64,000 nucleotides of DNA, taken from MADRE3 sp963718195. GTDB lineage: Bacteria > Desulfobacterota > Desulfobulbia > Desulfobulbales > Desulfocapsaceae. Within the stretch, counting starts at the first letter, position 1, and the number at the start of each line of letters is the position of its first letter. The notes beneath the pieces were generated by a model. That model saw only the letters and a list, made by a program, of their open reading frames with translations. It had not been told where the DNA came from and did no database searches. A program made the translations under genes and the position numbers. The stretch is from the NCBI GenBank assembly GCA_963718195.1, contig CAVQYQ010000005.1, positions 248,001-312,000 on the forward strand, read 5' to 3'. Below are positions 51,939-60,932 of this stretch, one piece after another.

Positions 51939-52439
51939 TTACCAGTTATGCAAGCAGCATCGCTTGAATTTCTTGCCGGAACCACATGGGCAGCGTCTAT
52001 TACCAGCCAGCTGCTGAGTGAAGTGGCGGGATTCTCCTTCCAGATAATACCAGCATTTACAACGTTTGATGAAGGTAGAACGTTCATGGAGTGTATGGAG
52101 CATACTGTCTTCCAAATAGATTGCTGTAAAGGAGACAATGGCTGAACTTGTATGTGTCTGGACTGGTTCAGGATCAACCTCCTTGAGACAGATCCACCTG
52201 ACTTTACTATCGATATACAGCTCTTTGGGTCTTGTTTCAAATGCCCAACTGTCCAGAATAAAATTTTCTTTCACAAGTACATATGCAGAATATCGTGCTC
52301 TCATGATTTGCTCGGGCCGTTCTGCCTCCCGTTGATCCAGGTGAATTACCCTGCAGCAGTGACGGTAGCTATTTCCGCTCTGGCATGGACATGCAGTTTG
52401 AGAAACATCTGATAATTGTTTCTTATTTATGTCGATCAC
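51939..52439 (-). CDS. YchJ-family SEC-C metal-binding protein
   Basis: The 166-residue protein has two SEC-C zinc motifs, ACPCQSGNSYRHCC near residues 17-30 and RCPCGSGKKFKRCC at 150-163, around a central NTF2-like YchJ domain (RPEQIMRARYSAYVLV near 42, WAFETRPKEL near 65). This layout is the UPF0225/YchJ family. Molecular function is not established. It is convergent with coaBC. A competing frame at 51863-52240 lies in another phase and is not supported. Confidence 0.88.
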   Translation of the reverse strand: MIDINKKQLSDVSQTACPCQSGNSYRHCCRVIHLDQREAERPEQIMRARYSAYVLVKENFILDSWAFETRPKELYIDSKVRWICLKEVDPEPVQTHTSSAIVSFTAIYLEDSMLHTLHERSTFIKRCKCWYYLEGESRHFTQQLAGNRRCPCGSGKKFKRCCLHNW

Positions 52440-52499
52440 CTGTTTGAGAAGATTGAGGGTATCCCATTTTTACGCGAACCTGTTTTTGAGGTAGAAGAT

Positions 52500-53306
52500 T
52501 CAATAGGAAAATTTGTCTCGGAGCTGAGCAACCTGCGTTGCCGTCTCTTCTATGGAGTGACGATCAGAAAAGACCACGGGAAAATCATATGATTGGAAAA
52601 TAGCGTTCGCCTGGGCAAGCTCTTTTTCACATGTCTCAAGCCGGGCGTATGAGGAGTCGGGAAACCTTTTTTCTCTGAACATATGCAGTATCCTCGCTGT
52701 AATCGTTAAACCAATGACTTTGTTTTTGTTACTGAGAATGGTCTTCGGCAGTATACCATGGAAAAGATCATCTCCTACCAGTGGGTAATTTGCCGTTTTT
52801 ATTCCCAACTGAGTAGCAAGATAGATGGATACCGGGGTTTTTCCGGATCGTGAAACACCAATGAGCAGAAGATCAGCTTCGTCGTAATCGCGGGTGGACA
52901 CGCCGTCATCATGGGTAATCGAGTAATGAATTGCATTGACCCGTTTATCTATATCTGCCGTGTCCTGGCGGGAAAACCCTGTTTCCCACATGGCCTTACT
53001 GCCGAGAATATTCTCTGTTCTGCCAATGTAATCTTCTAATATGGCAAACAGGTGAATATCGGGGATGGAAAACAGTTCATTAAGATTTTTATCGAGCAGG
53101 GTAGAGATGACTATAGGTCTGCAGGTTACCGGTTTTTTGAGTATCCTATCGCATGCCTGACGGGCATCCTCCGGAGTTCTGATAAATGGAATTGTTTCTT
53201 CCTTGAAGATGACATCGGGAAATTGACAGACGATTGCTTTGCCCATATCTTTTGCCAGAATGCCCGTGTTCCCGGATAAATAGTATATATTTCGATAGAT
53301 GGCCAT
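52500..53306 (-). CDS. Kinase/pyrophosphorylase regulating PEP synthase or PPDK (DUF299)
   Basis: The 268-residue protein matches the PSRP/PPRP family: the N-terminal YYLSGNTGILA, then VGKAVMWETG-like SKAMWETGFSR near 120, and the P-loop-like GVSRSGKTPVSIYLA near 150 with LKTANYPLVGDDL-like KTANYPLVGDD. These bifunctional enzymes inactivate PEP synthase or pyruvate phosphate dikinase by ADP-dependent phosphorylation and reactivate it by phosphorolysis. Start at 53306 is chosen over the upstream frame to 53354 because family members begin just before the YYLSG strand. Divergent from the gene at 53341 (34 bp between starts). Confidence 0.9.
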   Translation of the reverse strand: MAIYRNIYYLSGNTGILAKDMGKAIVCQFPDVIFKEETIPFIRTPEDARQACDRILKKPVTCRPIVISTLLDKNLNELFSIPDIHLFAILEDYIGRTENILGSKAMWETGFSRQDTADIDKRVNAIHYSITHDDGVSTRDYDEADLLLIGVSRSGKTPVSIYLATQLGIKTANYPLVGDDLFHGILPKTILSNKNKVIGLTITARILHMFREKRFPDSSYARLETCEKELAQANAIFQSYDFPVVFSDRHSIEETATQVAQLRDKFSY

Positions 53307-53340
53307 GTTGACAGGTAGTAATAAAATTGCGGGGAAAACC

Positions 53341-54435
53341 ATGCCTAGAAACAAAATTCTTCTTATAGAACCATATTATGGGGGATCTCATAAACAATTT
53401 CTTGACGGAATAGAGAAATATGTTGATGCGGAGTTTGTCCTTTTGCATTTGCCAGCCAGAAAATGGAAGATGAGAATGCAGTTGTCTGCACCGTGGTTTG
53501 TACAAAAAATCAAAGAGATGCCCGAAAAAGCGCGCAGCTTTGACACTGTTTTGATGTCAGCATTCATAGATGTCGCGGTATTCAGGGCGCTCGTTGCCCA
53601 AATTCCGGGCTGGAATCCAGATCTCCAATTCTGCACCTATTTTCATGAGAATCAATTTTCTTATCCAGGTATCCTGCCAAAAACTGCCATGCATCAGTTT
53701 ACCGCAATAAATTTCACGACCGCTTTGGCCTCAGATCGGGTGGCTTTCAACTCTGCTTTTAACAGGGACAGCTTTCTCAATCAGTGTAAAAACTATCTGA
53801 GTAAAGCGGCTGACATGGAACTGTTAAACGTTCTGGGTGATATCGAAAACAAAAGTCTCGTGCTTTATCCCGGCATTGATTTTCAGGTTCTTGACACGAT
53901 TATGGTACCCAATAGAAAATCAGATAAATCGCTGATCATCTGGAACCATCGCTGGGAGCACGATAAAAATCCCGAAGAATTCTTTCAAATGCTTTATAAA
54001 CTTGATCGGCACGGTGTACCTTTTCGCGTTGCTGTTCTCGGCCAGAGTTTCAGGGATAGACCAACAGTTTTTGCGGAGGCTGAGAAACGGCTCTCACATC
54101 TGATCGATCATTTTGGTTTTGTGAAGGACAAGCGTGAGTACTATGAATTATTAAAAAGAGGTAGTTTTATAATTTCCACATCGCACCACGAGTTTTTCGG
54201 TATATCAGTTCTTGAAGGAGTCAGAGCCGGCTGTCTTCCATTGGTACCGGAGAGACTCTCCTATCCGGAACTGTTTGACAGAAGATTCCGATACAAGGAA
54301 GATGAACTTTATGATGTCCTCAAGGATAATCTGACGAGAAGATCTCGGTTAACCAGGGAGGAATCTGTCACTATGACAGAAAAATATTCATGGCCGGTTA
54401 TTGCACCTGAATATCTCAAATGGTTGAATTGCTGA
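53341..54435 (+). CDS. tRNA-queuosine alpha-mannosyltransferase-like glycosyltransferase (DUF3524)
   Basis: The 364-residue GT-B protein starts ILLIEPYYGGSHKQFLDG and has LPARKWKMRM near 40, TYFHENQFSYP near 100, FNSAFNRDSF near 140, and the GT4 donor site STSHHEFFGISVLEGVRAGC near 280-300. This is the DUF3524/GTDC1 family; the vertebrate member (QTMAN) adds mannose to queuosine in tRNA-Asp. The bacterial members are likely to modify tRNA, but the substrate here is untested. A GGGGAAAA lies just upstream of the start at 53341; an in-frame ATG at 53299 would overlap the divergent gene. Confidence 0.8.
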   Translation: MPRNKILLIEPYYGGSHKQFLDGIEKYVDAEFVLLHLPARKWKMRMQLSAPWFVQKIKEMPEKARSFDTVLMSAFIDVAVFRALVAQIPGWNPDLQFCTYFHENQFSYPGILPKTAMHQFTAINFTTALASDRVAFNSAFNRDSFLNQCKNYLSKAADMELLNVLGDIENKSLVLYPGIDFQVLDTIMVPNRKSDKSLIIWNHRWEHDKNPEEFFQMLYKLDRHGVPFRVAVLGQSFRDRPTVFAEAEKRLSHLIDHFGFVKDKREYYELLKRGSFIISTSHHEFFGISVLEGVRAGCLPLVPERLSYPELFDRRFRYKEDELYDVLKDNLTRRSRLTREESVTMTEKYSWPVIAPEYLKWLNC

Positions 54436-54495
54436 GTTTGTTTCCTGGAAAGGAAATGGGTCGATTGGCTGGTGGTATGTGAAAGTGATGCAGGT

Positions 54496-55560
54496 TTACC
54501 TCTTTTTCAGCTTTGCTGAAAAATCAAGCATTCTTTTGATTGGTATGACCGCCTTTTGGGCAAGGTCTGCATCGACAAGAATTTCATTGGTACCGGACAC
54601 AAGAACTTCCTGCAGGTTTTGAAGAGAATTCATTCCCATCCAGGGGCATCGGGCACAACTGTGGCATGTTGCTCCTTCTCCCTCTGTTGGTGCTTCTATC
54701 AAAATCTTTGACGGTGCTATTTTCCTCATTTTGTTAAAGATCCCCTTGTCCGTTGCAACGATGAAAGATTTATTTTCCATTGAAGCAACGCCATTTATGA
54801 GGGCAGTGGTAGAGCCAACCAGATCAGCCTGACGAATCACAGATTCAGGCGATTCCGGGTGAACAAGCACCGCTGCTTCCGGGTGCAGTTTTCGGACCCG
54901 TTCCAATGCCACTGAACGAAACTCCTCATGGACCACGCATGAACCCGGCCAAAGGATCATTTCAGCTCTTGTCTCCTGCTGGACGTAACGGCCAAGGTGC
55001 TTATCAGGACCCCAAATGATTTTTTCTCCGCGGTCTGCAAGGTGACGAATGATTGGCAGGGCGATCCCGGAGGTTACCACCCAGTCAGATCTTGCTTTTA
55101 CTTCTGCACTGGTGTTTGCATAAACAACGACCGTATGGCTAGGATATCTATCGCAAAATTCGGAAAACTGGTCTGCCGGACACCCCTCATCAAGGGAACA
55201 TGTGGCCTTGAGGTCTGGCATGAGCACTCGCTTTTCAGTATTGAGGATCTTAGATGTCTCACCCATGAATTTCACGCCAGCCACAACCAGGGTCTGGGCT
55301 GGATGGGTAGTCCCGAATCTGGCCATCTCAAGAGAGTCTGCGACACACCCCCCTGTTTCTTCGGCAAGGTCCTGGAGTTTCTCGTCCGTATAGTAATGAG
55401 CAACCAGTACTGCATCCTGTTGTTTCAGGAGTATCTTGATATTCTGTTTGATTTTTGTTTCCTGCTCGGCGGTAAGTTCATTGCGGTCGGGGTGGTCCGG
55501 AGTTGAGAAAGGGGACAGTGTTACCGGGGCGAGTGTGTAATCGGTGGATGATTTACTCAT
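54496..55560 (-). CDS. nadA: Quinolinate synthase
   Basis: The 354-residue enzyme has the NadA signatures: LVAHYYTDEKLQDLAEETGG near 55, CVADSLEMAR near 75 and GVKFMGETSKIL near 97, the GPDKHLGRY stretch near 190, and the [4Fe-4S] cysteines including CHSCARCPWMGMN near 310. It condenses iminoaspartate with DHAP to quinolinate in NAD synthesis and needs an Fe-S cluster, as made by the nifU/nifS pair. No nadB or nadC is adjacent. Confidence 0.95.
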   Translation of the reverse strand: MSKSSTDYTLAPVTLSPFSTPDHPDRNELTAEQETKIKQNIKILLKQQDAVLVAHYYTDEKLQDLAEETGGCVADSLEMARFGTTHPAQTLVVAGVKFMGETSKILNTEKRVLMPDLKATCSLDEGCPADQFSEFCDRYPSHTVVVYANTSAEVKARSDWVVTSGIALPIIRHLADRGEKIIWGPDKHLGRYVQQETRAEMILWPGSCVVHEEFRSVALERVRKLHPEAAVLVHPESPESVIRQADLVGSTTALINGVASMENKSFIVATDKGIFNKMRKIAPSKILIEAPTEGEGATCHSCARCPWMGMNSLQNLQEVLVSGTNEILVDADLAQKAVIPIKRMLDFSAKLKKR

Positions 55561-56042
55561 GGTCTGGTTTACAGGCGGTAAAGTTATAGATAATTTTTAT
55601 GTTCTGCATGATAGCCGGTTATCCTTACAATAAAAATAACAAATCGCAATGAACTACGTGTCCAAACAGTTTGATCCCAGTTGCTGGCGCCATCGATTTC
55701 CTACTTAGTAATAAGCACCTGTGCATTCAATGTGAATACTTAAATAGACAAAATAATTGTGTCAGATAACCTGGTTTCAGTAATTATTGGTACTGGTAAT
55801 CATCTGAAATTGCCAATATAAATTATAAGAAACAACGATTTCGAGACCTTCGGCAGCTTCTCTTAATCATTTTTTCCTTGTATGTTCCGTAATGATTTTC
55901 TAGTCTGGTATCCTCATCTGGAGAATCAGGTTTGAGGTTATCTCCCATACAGCTGACCGCACTGGTTCGTCCTAGCAGCTACCCATAGACAGCACTATCA
56001 TGTACCGGTGCATAATCTGTCAAAAATAAACGAGGAGAATCC
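55561..56042. other. 482-bp divergent intergenic region, nothing assigned
   Basis: This separates nadA (minus) from the branched-chain amino acid binding-protein gene (plus). It should hold both promoters. No gene, strong hairpin or repeat was seen in it. A good ribosome-binding site (GAGGAG) ends it at 56031-56038. Confidence 0.5.
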
Positions 56043-57212
56043 ATGAATAAGACAGTCATAATGTGCGCAGCTCTCTGTTTAATTATCTCGAATCATCTCA
56101 TGGCCATGGAACCGGTCAAGATTGGTATGGTAACCACGCTTTCCACAAAAGCTGGGTATCTTGGAGAGGAAATGCGGGATGGTTTCAAGTTGGCAATTGA
56201 CCAGGAAAACGGAAAACTTGGCGGGATTCCGGTGGAATTACTTGTTGAGGATTCCGGTAGAAAACCTGAAAAGGCCAAACAGATTGCCGAAAGATATATC
56301 AAGAAAGACGGTGCCAAGATCTTAACCGGCATTATTTTTTCAAACGTTGCGATGGCTGTTGTCCCCAAGGTTGTGCGGGAAAACGTTATCTATCTGAGCC
56401 CAAATGCCGGGCCATCAAAACTCGCAGGGAAGGGGTGCGATAAAAATTATTTCAGCGTTTCTTACCAGAACGACAACATTGATGAGGTTGTTGGTAAATA
56501 TGTCAATGATGTAGGCCATAAAAATGTTTATCTGATTGCCCCAAATTATCCAGCAGGAAAGGATCACCTGGCTGGGTTCAAAAGATATTACAAAGGCGAG
56601 ATTGCTGCGGAAGTTTATACAAAGCTGGGTCAGGCCGACTATGCAGCTGAAATTGCGGCAATCAGGGCAAAAAAACCGGAAGCAGTTTTTTTCTTTCTCC
56701 CAGGTGGTATGGGGGTCAACTTTTTGAAACAGTTTTCCCAGGCAGGTCTCGGAGAGACGATCGCGCTTTATGGGCCCGCTTTTTCATTTGATGAAAGAAT
56801 TTTAAAAGCGGTTGGCCCTGCCGCCCTTGGAGTTAAAAACGGATCTCAATGGACCCATGATCTAGATAATGATGCCAACAAACAGTTTGTTGCTGCATAC
56901 CAGAAAGCTTATGGCCGGACACCGACACTTTATGCCAGCCAGGGGTACGACACTGCCCGGCTGATCGGCAGTGCTCTGAAGGCAGTTAACGGCACTATTG
57001 ACCCCATTGATGATTTCAGAGATGCGCTTAAAAAGGCTGATTTCGATTCTGTGAGGGGTAATTTTTCATTTGGTAAAAATCAGCATCCTGTCCAGGACCT
57101 CTATATTCGTGAAGTTGTCCAAACGCCAGCTGGTGACTACACCAATAAAACGATCGAAAAGGTATTCAGCAATCACGTTGATGCCTATGCAGAACAGTGT
57201 CAAATGCAATGA
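56043..57212 (+). CDS. Branched-chain amino acid-type ABC transporter substrate-binding protein
   Basis: The 389-residue protein has a signal peptide (residues 1-21, ending MAM) and a type I periplasmic-binding fold: PVKIGMVTTLSTKAGYLGEEMRDGFKLAIDQ and IPVELLVEDSGRKPEKAKQIAERYIKKD near 60-85. It belongs to the LivJ/Peripla_BP_6 family. It sits immediately upstream of the two permease and two ATPase genes. The ligand is unknown: family members also bind amides, aromatic compounds or short-chain acids. GAGGAG precedes the start. Confidence 0.9.
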   Translation: MNKTVIMCAALCLIISNHLMAMEPVKIGMVTTLSTKAGYLGEEMRDGFKLAIDQENGKLGGIPVELLVEDSGRKPEKAKQIAERYIKKDGAKILTGIIFSNVAMAVVPKVVRENVIYLSPNAGPSKLAGKGCDKNYFSVSYQNDNIDEVVGKYVNDVGHKNVYLIAPNYPAGKDHLAGFKRYYKGEIAAEVYTKLGQADYAAEIAAIRAKKPEAVFFFLPGGMGVNFLKQFSQAGLGETIALYGPAFSFDERILKAVGPAALGVKNGSQWTHDLDNDANKQFVAAYQKAYGRTPTLYASQGYDTARLIGSALKAVNGTIDPIDDFRDALKKADFDSVRGNFSFGKNQHPVQDLYIREVVQTPAGDYTNKTIEKVFSNHVDAYAEQCQMQ

Positions 57213-57263
57213 TACTGCTCTACTTCAGGATATTTTAAACCCATGAGATGATCCACAGTCGTC

Positions 57264-58178
57264 ATGCTCTTATTTGTTGAACAAGTGCTCAATGGGTTTC
57301 AGCTCGGCATCACCCTGTTCCTGATGTCTGCCGGACTTACCCTGGTCTTTGGCATCATGCAGGTAATCAATCTTGCTCATGGTTCTTTTTATATGATTGG
57401 AGCCTATGTGGGAGCGACCGTGATCGGAGCGAGCGGTTCTTTTTTCCTTGGTATCGCTGCAGCCCTTGGGGCTGCAGCGATTACTGGAATGACTGTGGAA
57501 TATATTGTCTTGCGGCACCTCTATGATCGCGACCATCTCTCCCAGGTTCTCGCCACTTTTGGGCTCATCCTGTTCTTCAACGAGTTAACAAGGATTATCT
57601 GGGGAAGACAACCCCTGTACATGGATGTTCCGGTATGGATTTCCGGCAGCGTGGAGCTGCTGCCGGGACTTGTTTACCCCATGTACCGACTTGCAATTAT
57701 CGGTGTCGGAGTGATGGTGGCAGGTCTGCTATGGCTGCTATTTGCCAAAACGCGACTCGGAATGCAAATCAGGGCCGGTGCTTCAAACAGGCAGATGACC
57801 GGTGCTCTCGGGGTAAATATTAACCTGCTTTACACCCTTGTTTTTGGGCTCGGGACCTTGCTTGCCGGACTGGCAGGTGTCATGGCAGGTCCGATTTTGT
57901 CAGTAGAGTCAGGTATGGGAGAGTCCATATTGATTCTTACCTTTGTTGTCATCGTTATTGGTGGTATCGGGTCAGTTCGGGGTGCTGTGATCGGGGCGCT
58001 TCTCGTTGGTATGGTTGACACACTCGGCAGAGCATTTTTGCCGTTTCTGTTCAGGTTTGTTCTGCCAAGTGGCTACGCAGACAGTGCAGCTGCTTCACTT
58101 GCCTCCATGTCGATTTATATATTGATGGCGGCGGTCCTCGTCTGGCGTCCTCGCGGTCTCTTTCCTACACATTCCTGA
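57264..58178 (+). CDS. livH: Branched-chain amino acid-type ABC transporter permease LivH
   Basis: The 304-residue inner-membrane protein has about eight helices and the LivH signatures LFGIMQVINLAHG-like GIMQVINLAHGSFYMIGAYVGA near 28-50 and RAGASNRQMTGALGVN near 172 (the ATPase-contact loop), ending with GGIGSVRGAVIGALLVGM near 235. It pairs with LivM to form the channel. The stop overlaps the next start (TGATG at 58176-58180), so the two are coupled. Confidence 0.9.
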   Translation: MLLFVEQVLNGFQLGITLFLMSAGLTLVFGIMQVINLAHGSFYMIGAYVGATVIGASGSFFLGIAAALGAAAITGMTVEYIVLRHLYDRDHLSQVLATFGLILFFNELTRIIWGRQPLYMDVPVWISGSVELLPGLVYPMYRLAIIGVGVMVAGLLWLLFAKTRLGMQIRAGASNRQMTGALGVNINLLYTLVFGLGTLLAGLAGVMAGPILSVESGMGESILILTFVVIVIGGIGSVRGAVIGALLVGMVDTLGRAFLPFLFRFVLPSGYADSAAASLASMSIYILMAAVLVWRPRGLFPTHS

Positions 58179-59161
58179 TGCTCGACAACAGACGAAAAAA
58201 AATAGTTGTCTTTGGTGGAACCGTTTGCCTTCTGCTCCTGCCAGTCATAGCATCTCTGCTTGGACATGAGTATTTTATCTCCCTGTGCAGTAGAATTTTA
58301 ATCTACTCCCTGGCAGCGGTCAGCCTTGACCTGCTCCTTGGGTTTGGAGGACTTGTCAGTCTCGGCCACGCTGCTTTTGTAGGTGTTGGAGGATATGTCG
58401 TGGCTATTCTTTTCTATCACGCCTACGAGTCAGAACCAATTTTTGGTTTTATACCAGGGAGTGAAAACATACTCATCGTATTACCCTGTGCGATCTTGAT
58501 TTCAGCAATGATCGCCTTAGTCATCGGCGCCTTGAGTCTGCGTACAAGGGGTATGCACTTTATCATGATAACCTTGGCATTTGCCCAGATGATCTTCTAT
58601 CTCACTGTTGGACTTGAAAAATACGGAGGAGATGATGGGCTTTCAATGTATGCAAGGAATCAGATACTATTCTTGGATCTCTCAAATGATTTGCAGTTTT
58701 ATTATTTCTGCCTTTTTTTCCTGCTCTTTTTTGTTTTTTTTATATACAGACTCGTTCATTCACGCTTTGGTTTGGTGATTCGGGGGATATCCTCCAACGA
58801 ACGAAGGCTGCAGACGCTTGGCGTCAATTGTTATACGTATAAACTGGTCTGTTTTGTGATTGCAGGTTCCGGCGCAGGCCTTGCCGGGGCACTTCTTGCC
58901 AATCAGACAGAGTATGTCAGTCCGGGCATGATGCATTGGACACTGTCAGGTGAGTTGATGGTCATGGTTCTGCTTGGCGGACTCGGGACCATTTTCGGAC
59001 CAATCATTGGGGCCTTTATCTTTATTTTGCTGGAAGATATTCTCGGTATGTTTACGGAGCACTGGATGGTCTATATGGGGCCATTTCTGCTTCTGGTTGT
59101 TATATTTGCTCCAAAGGGACTTTTTGGACTCTTGGCTGGGAAACAGGAATCTGATGACTGA
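58178..59161 (+). CDS. livM: Branched-chain amino acid-type ABC transporter permease LivM
   Basis: The 327-residue permease has the LivM pattern: ISLCSRILIYSLAAVSLDLLLGFGGLVSLGHAAFVGVGGY-type N-terminal helices (residues 30-70), RTRGMHFIMITLAFAQM near 125, RGISSNERRLQTLGVNCYTYK near 205 and GLGTIFGPIIGAFIFILLEDI near 268. It overlaps livH by 1 nt and livG by 8 nt, so the operon is tightly coupled. Confidence 0.9.
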   Translation: MLDNRRKKIVVFGGTVCLLLLPVIASLLGHEYFISLCSRILIYSLAAVSLDLLLGFGGLVSLGHAAFVGVGGYVVAILFYHAYESEPIFGFIPGSENILIVLPCAILISAMIALVIGALSLRTRGMHFIMITLAFAQMIFYLTVGLEKYGGDDGLSMYARNQILFLDLSNDLQFYYFCLFFLLFFVFFIYRLVHSRFGLVIRGISSNERRLQTLGVNCYTYKLVCFVIAGSGAGLAGALLANQTEYVSPGMMHWTLSGELMVMVLLGGLGTIFGPIIGAFIFILLEDILGMFTEHWMVYMGPFLLLVVIFAPKGLFGLLAGKQESDD

Positions 59162-59900
59162 TAATCTCCTGCAGGTCCAGGGTCTGTGTAAATCCTTCGG
59201 GGCTGTCAAGGCTAATCATAATTTCAATCTGCAAATCGTCAGCGGAACTGTACACGCACTTATCGGGCCAAACGGGGCCGGTAAAACGACGGCCCTGAAT
59301 CAACTAAGTGGAGAACTCGTTCCGGATAAGGGCACGATCATTTTTAGTGGAAAAGACATTACCCGTTTGAAACCATATAAACGTTCTCGACTTGGCATAA
59401 CCAGATCCTTTCAGATTACCTCTATCTTCGAAAACATGAGTGTGGAAGAAAATATTGCCCTGTCCATTATCTCAAAATCAGGACATAATTTCAGGTTCTT
59501 GAACGACTGTCTTGCTTCTCCTCTTGTTCGCAGTGAACTGGGTGGAGCGTTAGAAAGAGTTGGACTCCTGGAGAGAAAAAAAGTAAAGGCCAGACATCTG
59601 TCACATGGAGAAAAGAAACAGCTGGAAGTTGGCATGGCTCTTTTAGGAAACCCGAAGCTCTTGATGCTTGATGAGCCCATGGCTGGAATGGGTCCTGGTG
59701 GAACCGTGGAGATGTCAAAACTCATCCGCCGACTCAGGGAAACAATGACCATACTGCTCGTCGAGCATGACATGGAAGTGGTGTTTGCTCTTGCCGATAC
59801 GATTACCGTCCTGGTATCAGGTGAGACAATCGCCTCTGGAAACCCCGCAGAGATTCGCTCGAATGAGCTGGTCCGAGCAGCCTATCTTGGCGATGACTAA
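59154..59900 (+). CDS. livG: Branched-chain amino acid-type ABC transporter ATPase LivG
   Basis: The 248-residue ATPase starts at the ATG overlapping the livM stop; a longer frame upstream is in livM and is not used. It has Walker A GPNGAGKTT near 41, the LivG-type segment LGITRSFQITSIFENMSVEENI near 82-103, signature LSHGEKKQLEVGMAL near 152, Walker B LLMLDEPMAGMGP near 173, and switch His in VEHDMEVV. It works with LivF. Confidence 0.92.
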   Translation: MTDNLLQVQGLCKSFGAVKANHNFNLQIVSGTVHALIGPNGAGKTTALNQLSGELVPDKGTIIFSGKDITRLKPYKRSRLGITRSFQITSIFENMSVEENIALSIISKSGHNFRFLNDCLASPLVRSELGGALERVGLLERKKVKARHLSHGEKKQLEVGMALLGNPKLLMLDEPMAGMGPGGTVEMSKLIRRLRETMTILLVEHDMEVVFALADTITVLVSGETIASGNPAEIRSNELVRAAYLGDD

Positions 59901-59902
59901 CG

Positions 59903-60604
59903 ATGCTTCTTCTGAAAAACATTGAAACATTTTATGGATCCAGTCAGGCACTTCATGGGATATCCATGCGGGTCGGCAGGGGGGAAGTTGTCTCTTTACT
60001 CGGACGCAATGGTATGGGAAAGAGTACTACCGTCAAATCGATAATGGGGTTAGCCCGAGTAGTAAAGGGAGAAATCATTCTCAACAACAAGAATATTGAA
60101 AAATGTGAACCGTTTCAGATAGCACGGTTTGGTATCGGATTGGTCCCGGAGGGGCGTCATATTTTTCCTAATCTCACGGTTATGGAAAATATCATCGCCA
60201 TGAGTTCGAACTTTCCGAAATCGCCAATTCCTTATAAAGTTGAAGATATCCTGGTTATTTTTCCAAGACTAGGGGATCGCCTGAAGCATTACGGAAACCA
60301 GTTGTCGGGTGGTGAACAACAGATGCTGGCAATCGGTCGGGCCCTGATGATTAACCCGACTCTGCTGATACTTGATGAGGCAACAGAGGGGCTGGCCCCG
60401 TTAATACGAAAAGAAATCTGGAGAGGGCTTGAAATATTGAAAAATAAAGGTCTGTCTATTCTGATCATCGATAAAAATATAGAAGCGCTCTTAGGTCTTG
60501 CTCAGCGACATTATATTATGGAGAAGGGAACCATTGCCTGGTCTGGATCTACTGATGAATTTCGGACCAATGCTTCATTGAAAACACGATACCTCGGTGT
60601 TTAG
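59903..60604 (+). CDS. livF: Branched-chain amino acid-type ABC transporter ATPase LivF
   Basis: The 233-residue ATPase has Walker A GRNGMGKST near 35, the LivF-type stretch LVPEGRHIFPNLTVMENI near 88, signature LSGGEQQMLAIGRAL near 133, and Walker B LILDEATEGLAP near 156. The switch position has IIDKNIEALLGLA: a lysine (DKN) replaces the usual histidine (EHN/EQN), which is a known variation in LivF but worth noting. It follows livG after 2 bp and ends the operon. Confidence 0.9.
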   Translation: MLLLKNIETFYGSSQALHGISMRVGRGEVVSLLGRNGMGKSTTVKSIMGLARVVKGEIILNNKNIEKCEPFQIARFGIGLVPEGRHIFPNLTVMENIIAMSSNFPKSPIPYKVEDILVIFPRLGDRLKHYGNQLSGGEQQMLAIGRALMINPTLLILDEATEGLAPLIRKEIWRGLEILKNKGLSILIIDKNIEALLGLAQRHYIMEKGTIAWSGSTDEFRTNASLKTRYLGV

Positions 60605-60932
60605 CAAATCCTTTCGCCGCCCCTGATAATAACACTTCGTTACATGAGTTGGCAGCAGCGCTTTAACTGAAAAGATGGTGAGATTCCGAGGGGAATGCAG
60701 GTGAGCACTTCCAACAGCTCCAGAAGTTGGAAATGGTACATCAATGGGTGGAAATTCAGCCCATTCAATTTCTAAATACAGAAGAAAACAATACAAATCG
60801 TAAAACGAGATGTTAAAATTGGTGGAAAACTGAGATAATACAATATGTGTGAATTACAGGCCTGCAGGAGAACCATGATAACGTTATAACGTGTTCTGTC
60901 AGGTGCAGATGAATTTTTACCGGAAGACGCCA
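60605..60932. other. 328-bp intergenic region with a weak hairpin
   Basis: No gene is supported after livF. A 7-bp hairpin (TTCCAAC at 60709-60715 and GTTGGAA at 60726-60732, 10-nt loop) has no T-run and is not called a terminator. The promoter of the next gene should be here. Confidence 0.45.

Noticed and set aside
51863..52240. A 125-codon minus-strand frame overlapping the YchJ-like gene
   Set aside because: It is in a different phase from the YchJ frame, which has two intact SEC-C motifs; this one has no motif.
60709..60732. Hairpin TTCCAAC/GTTGGAA after livF
   Set aside because: A 7-bp stem without a following T-run does not make a terminator, and it could be chance.
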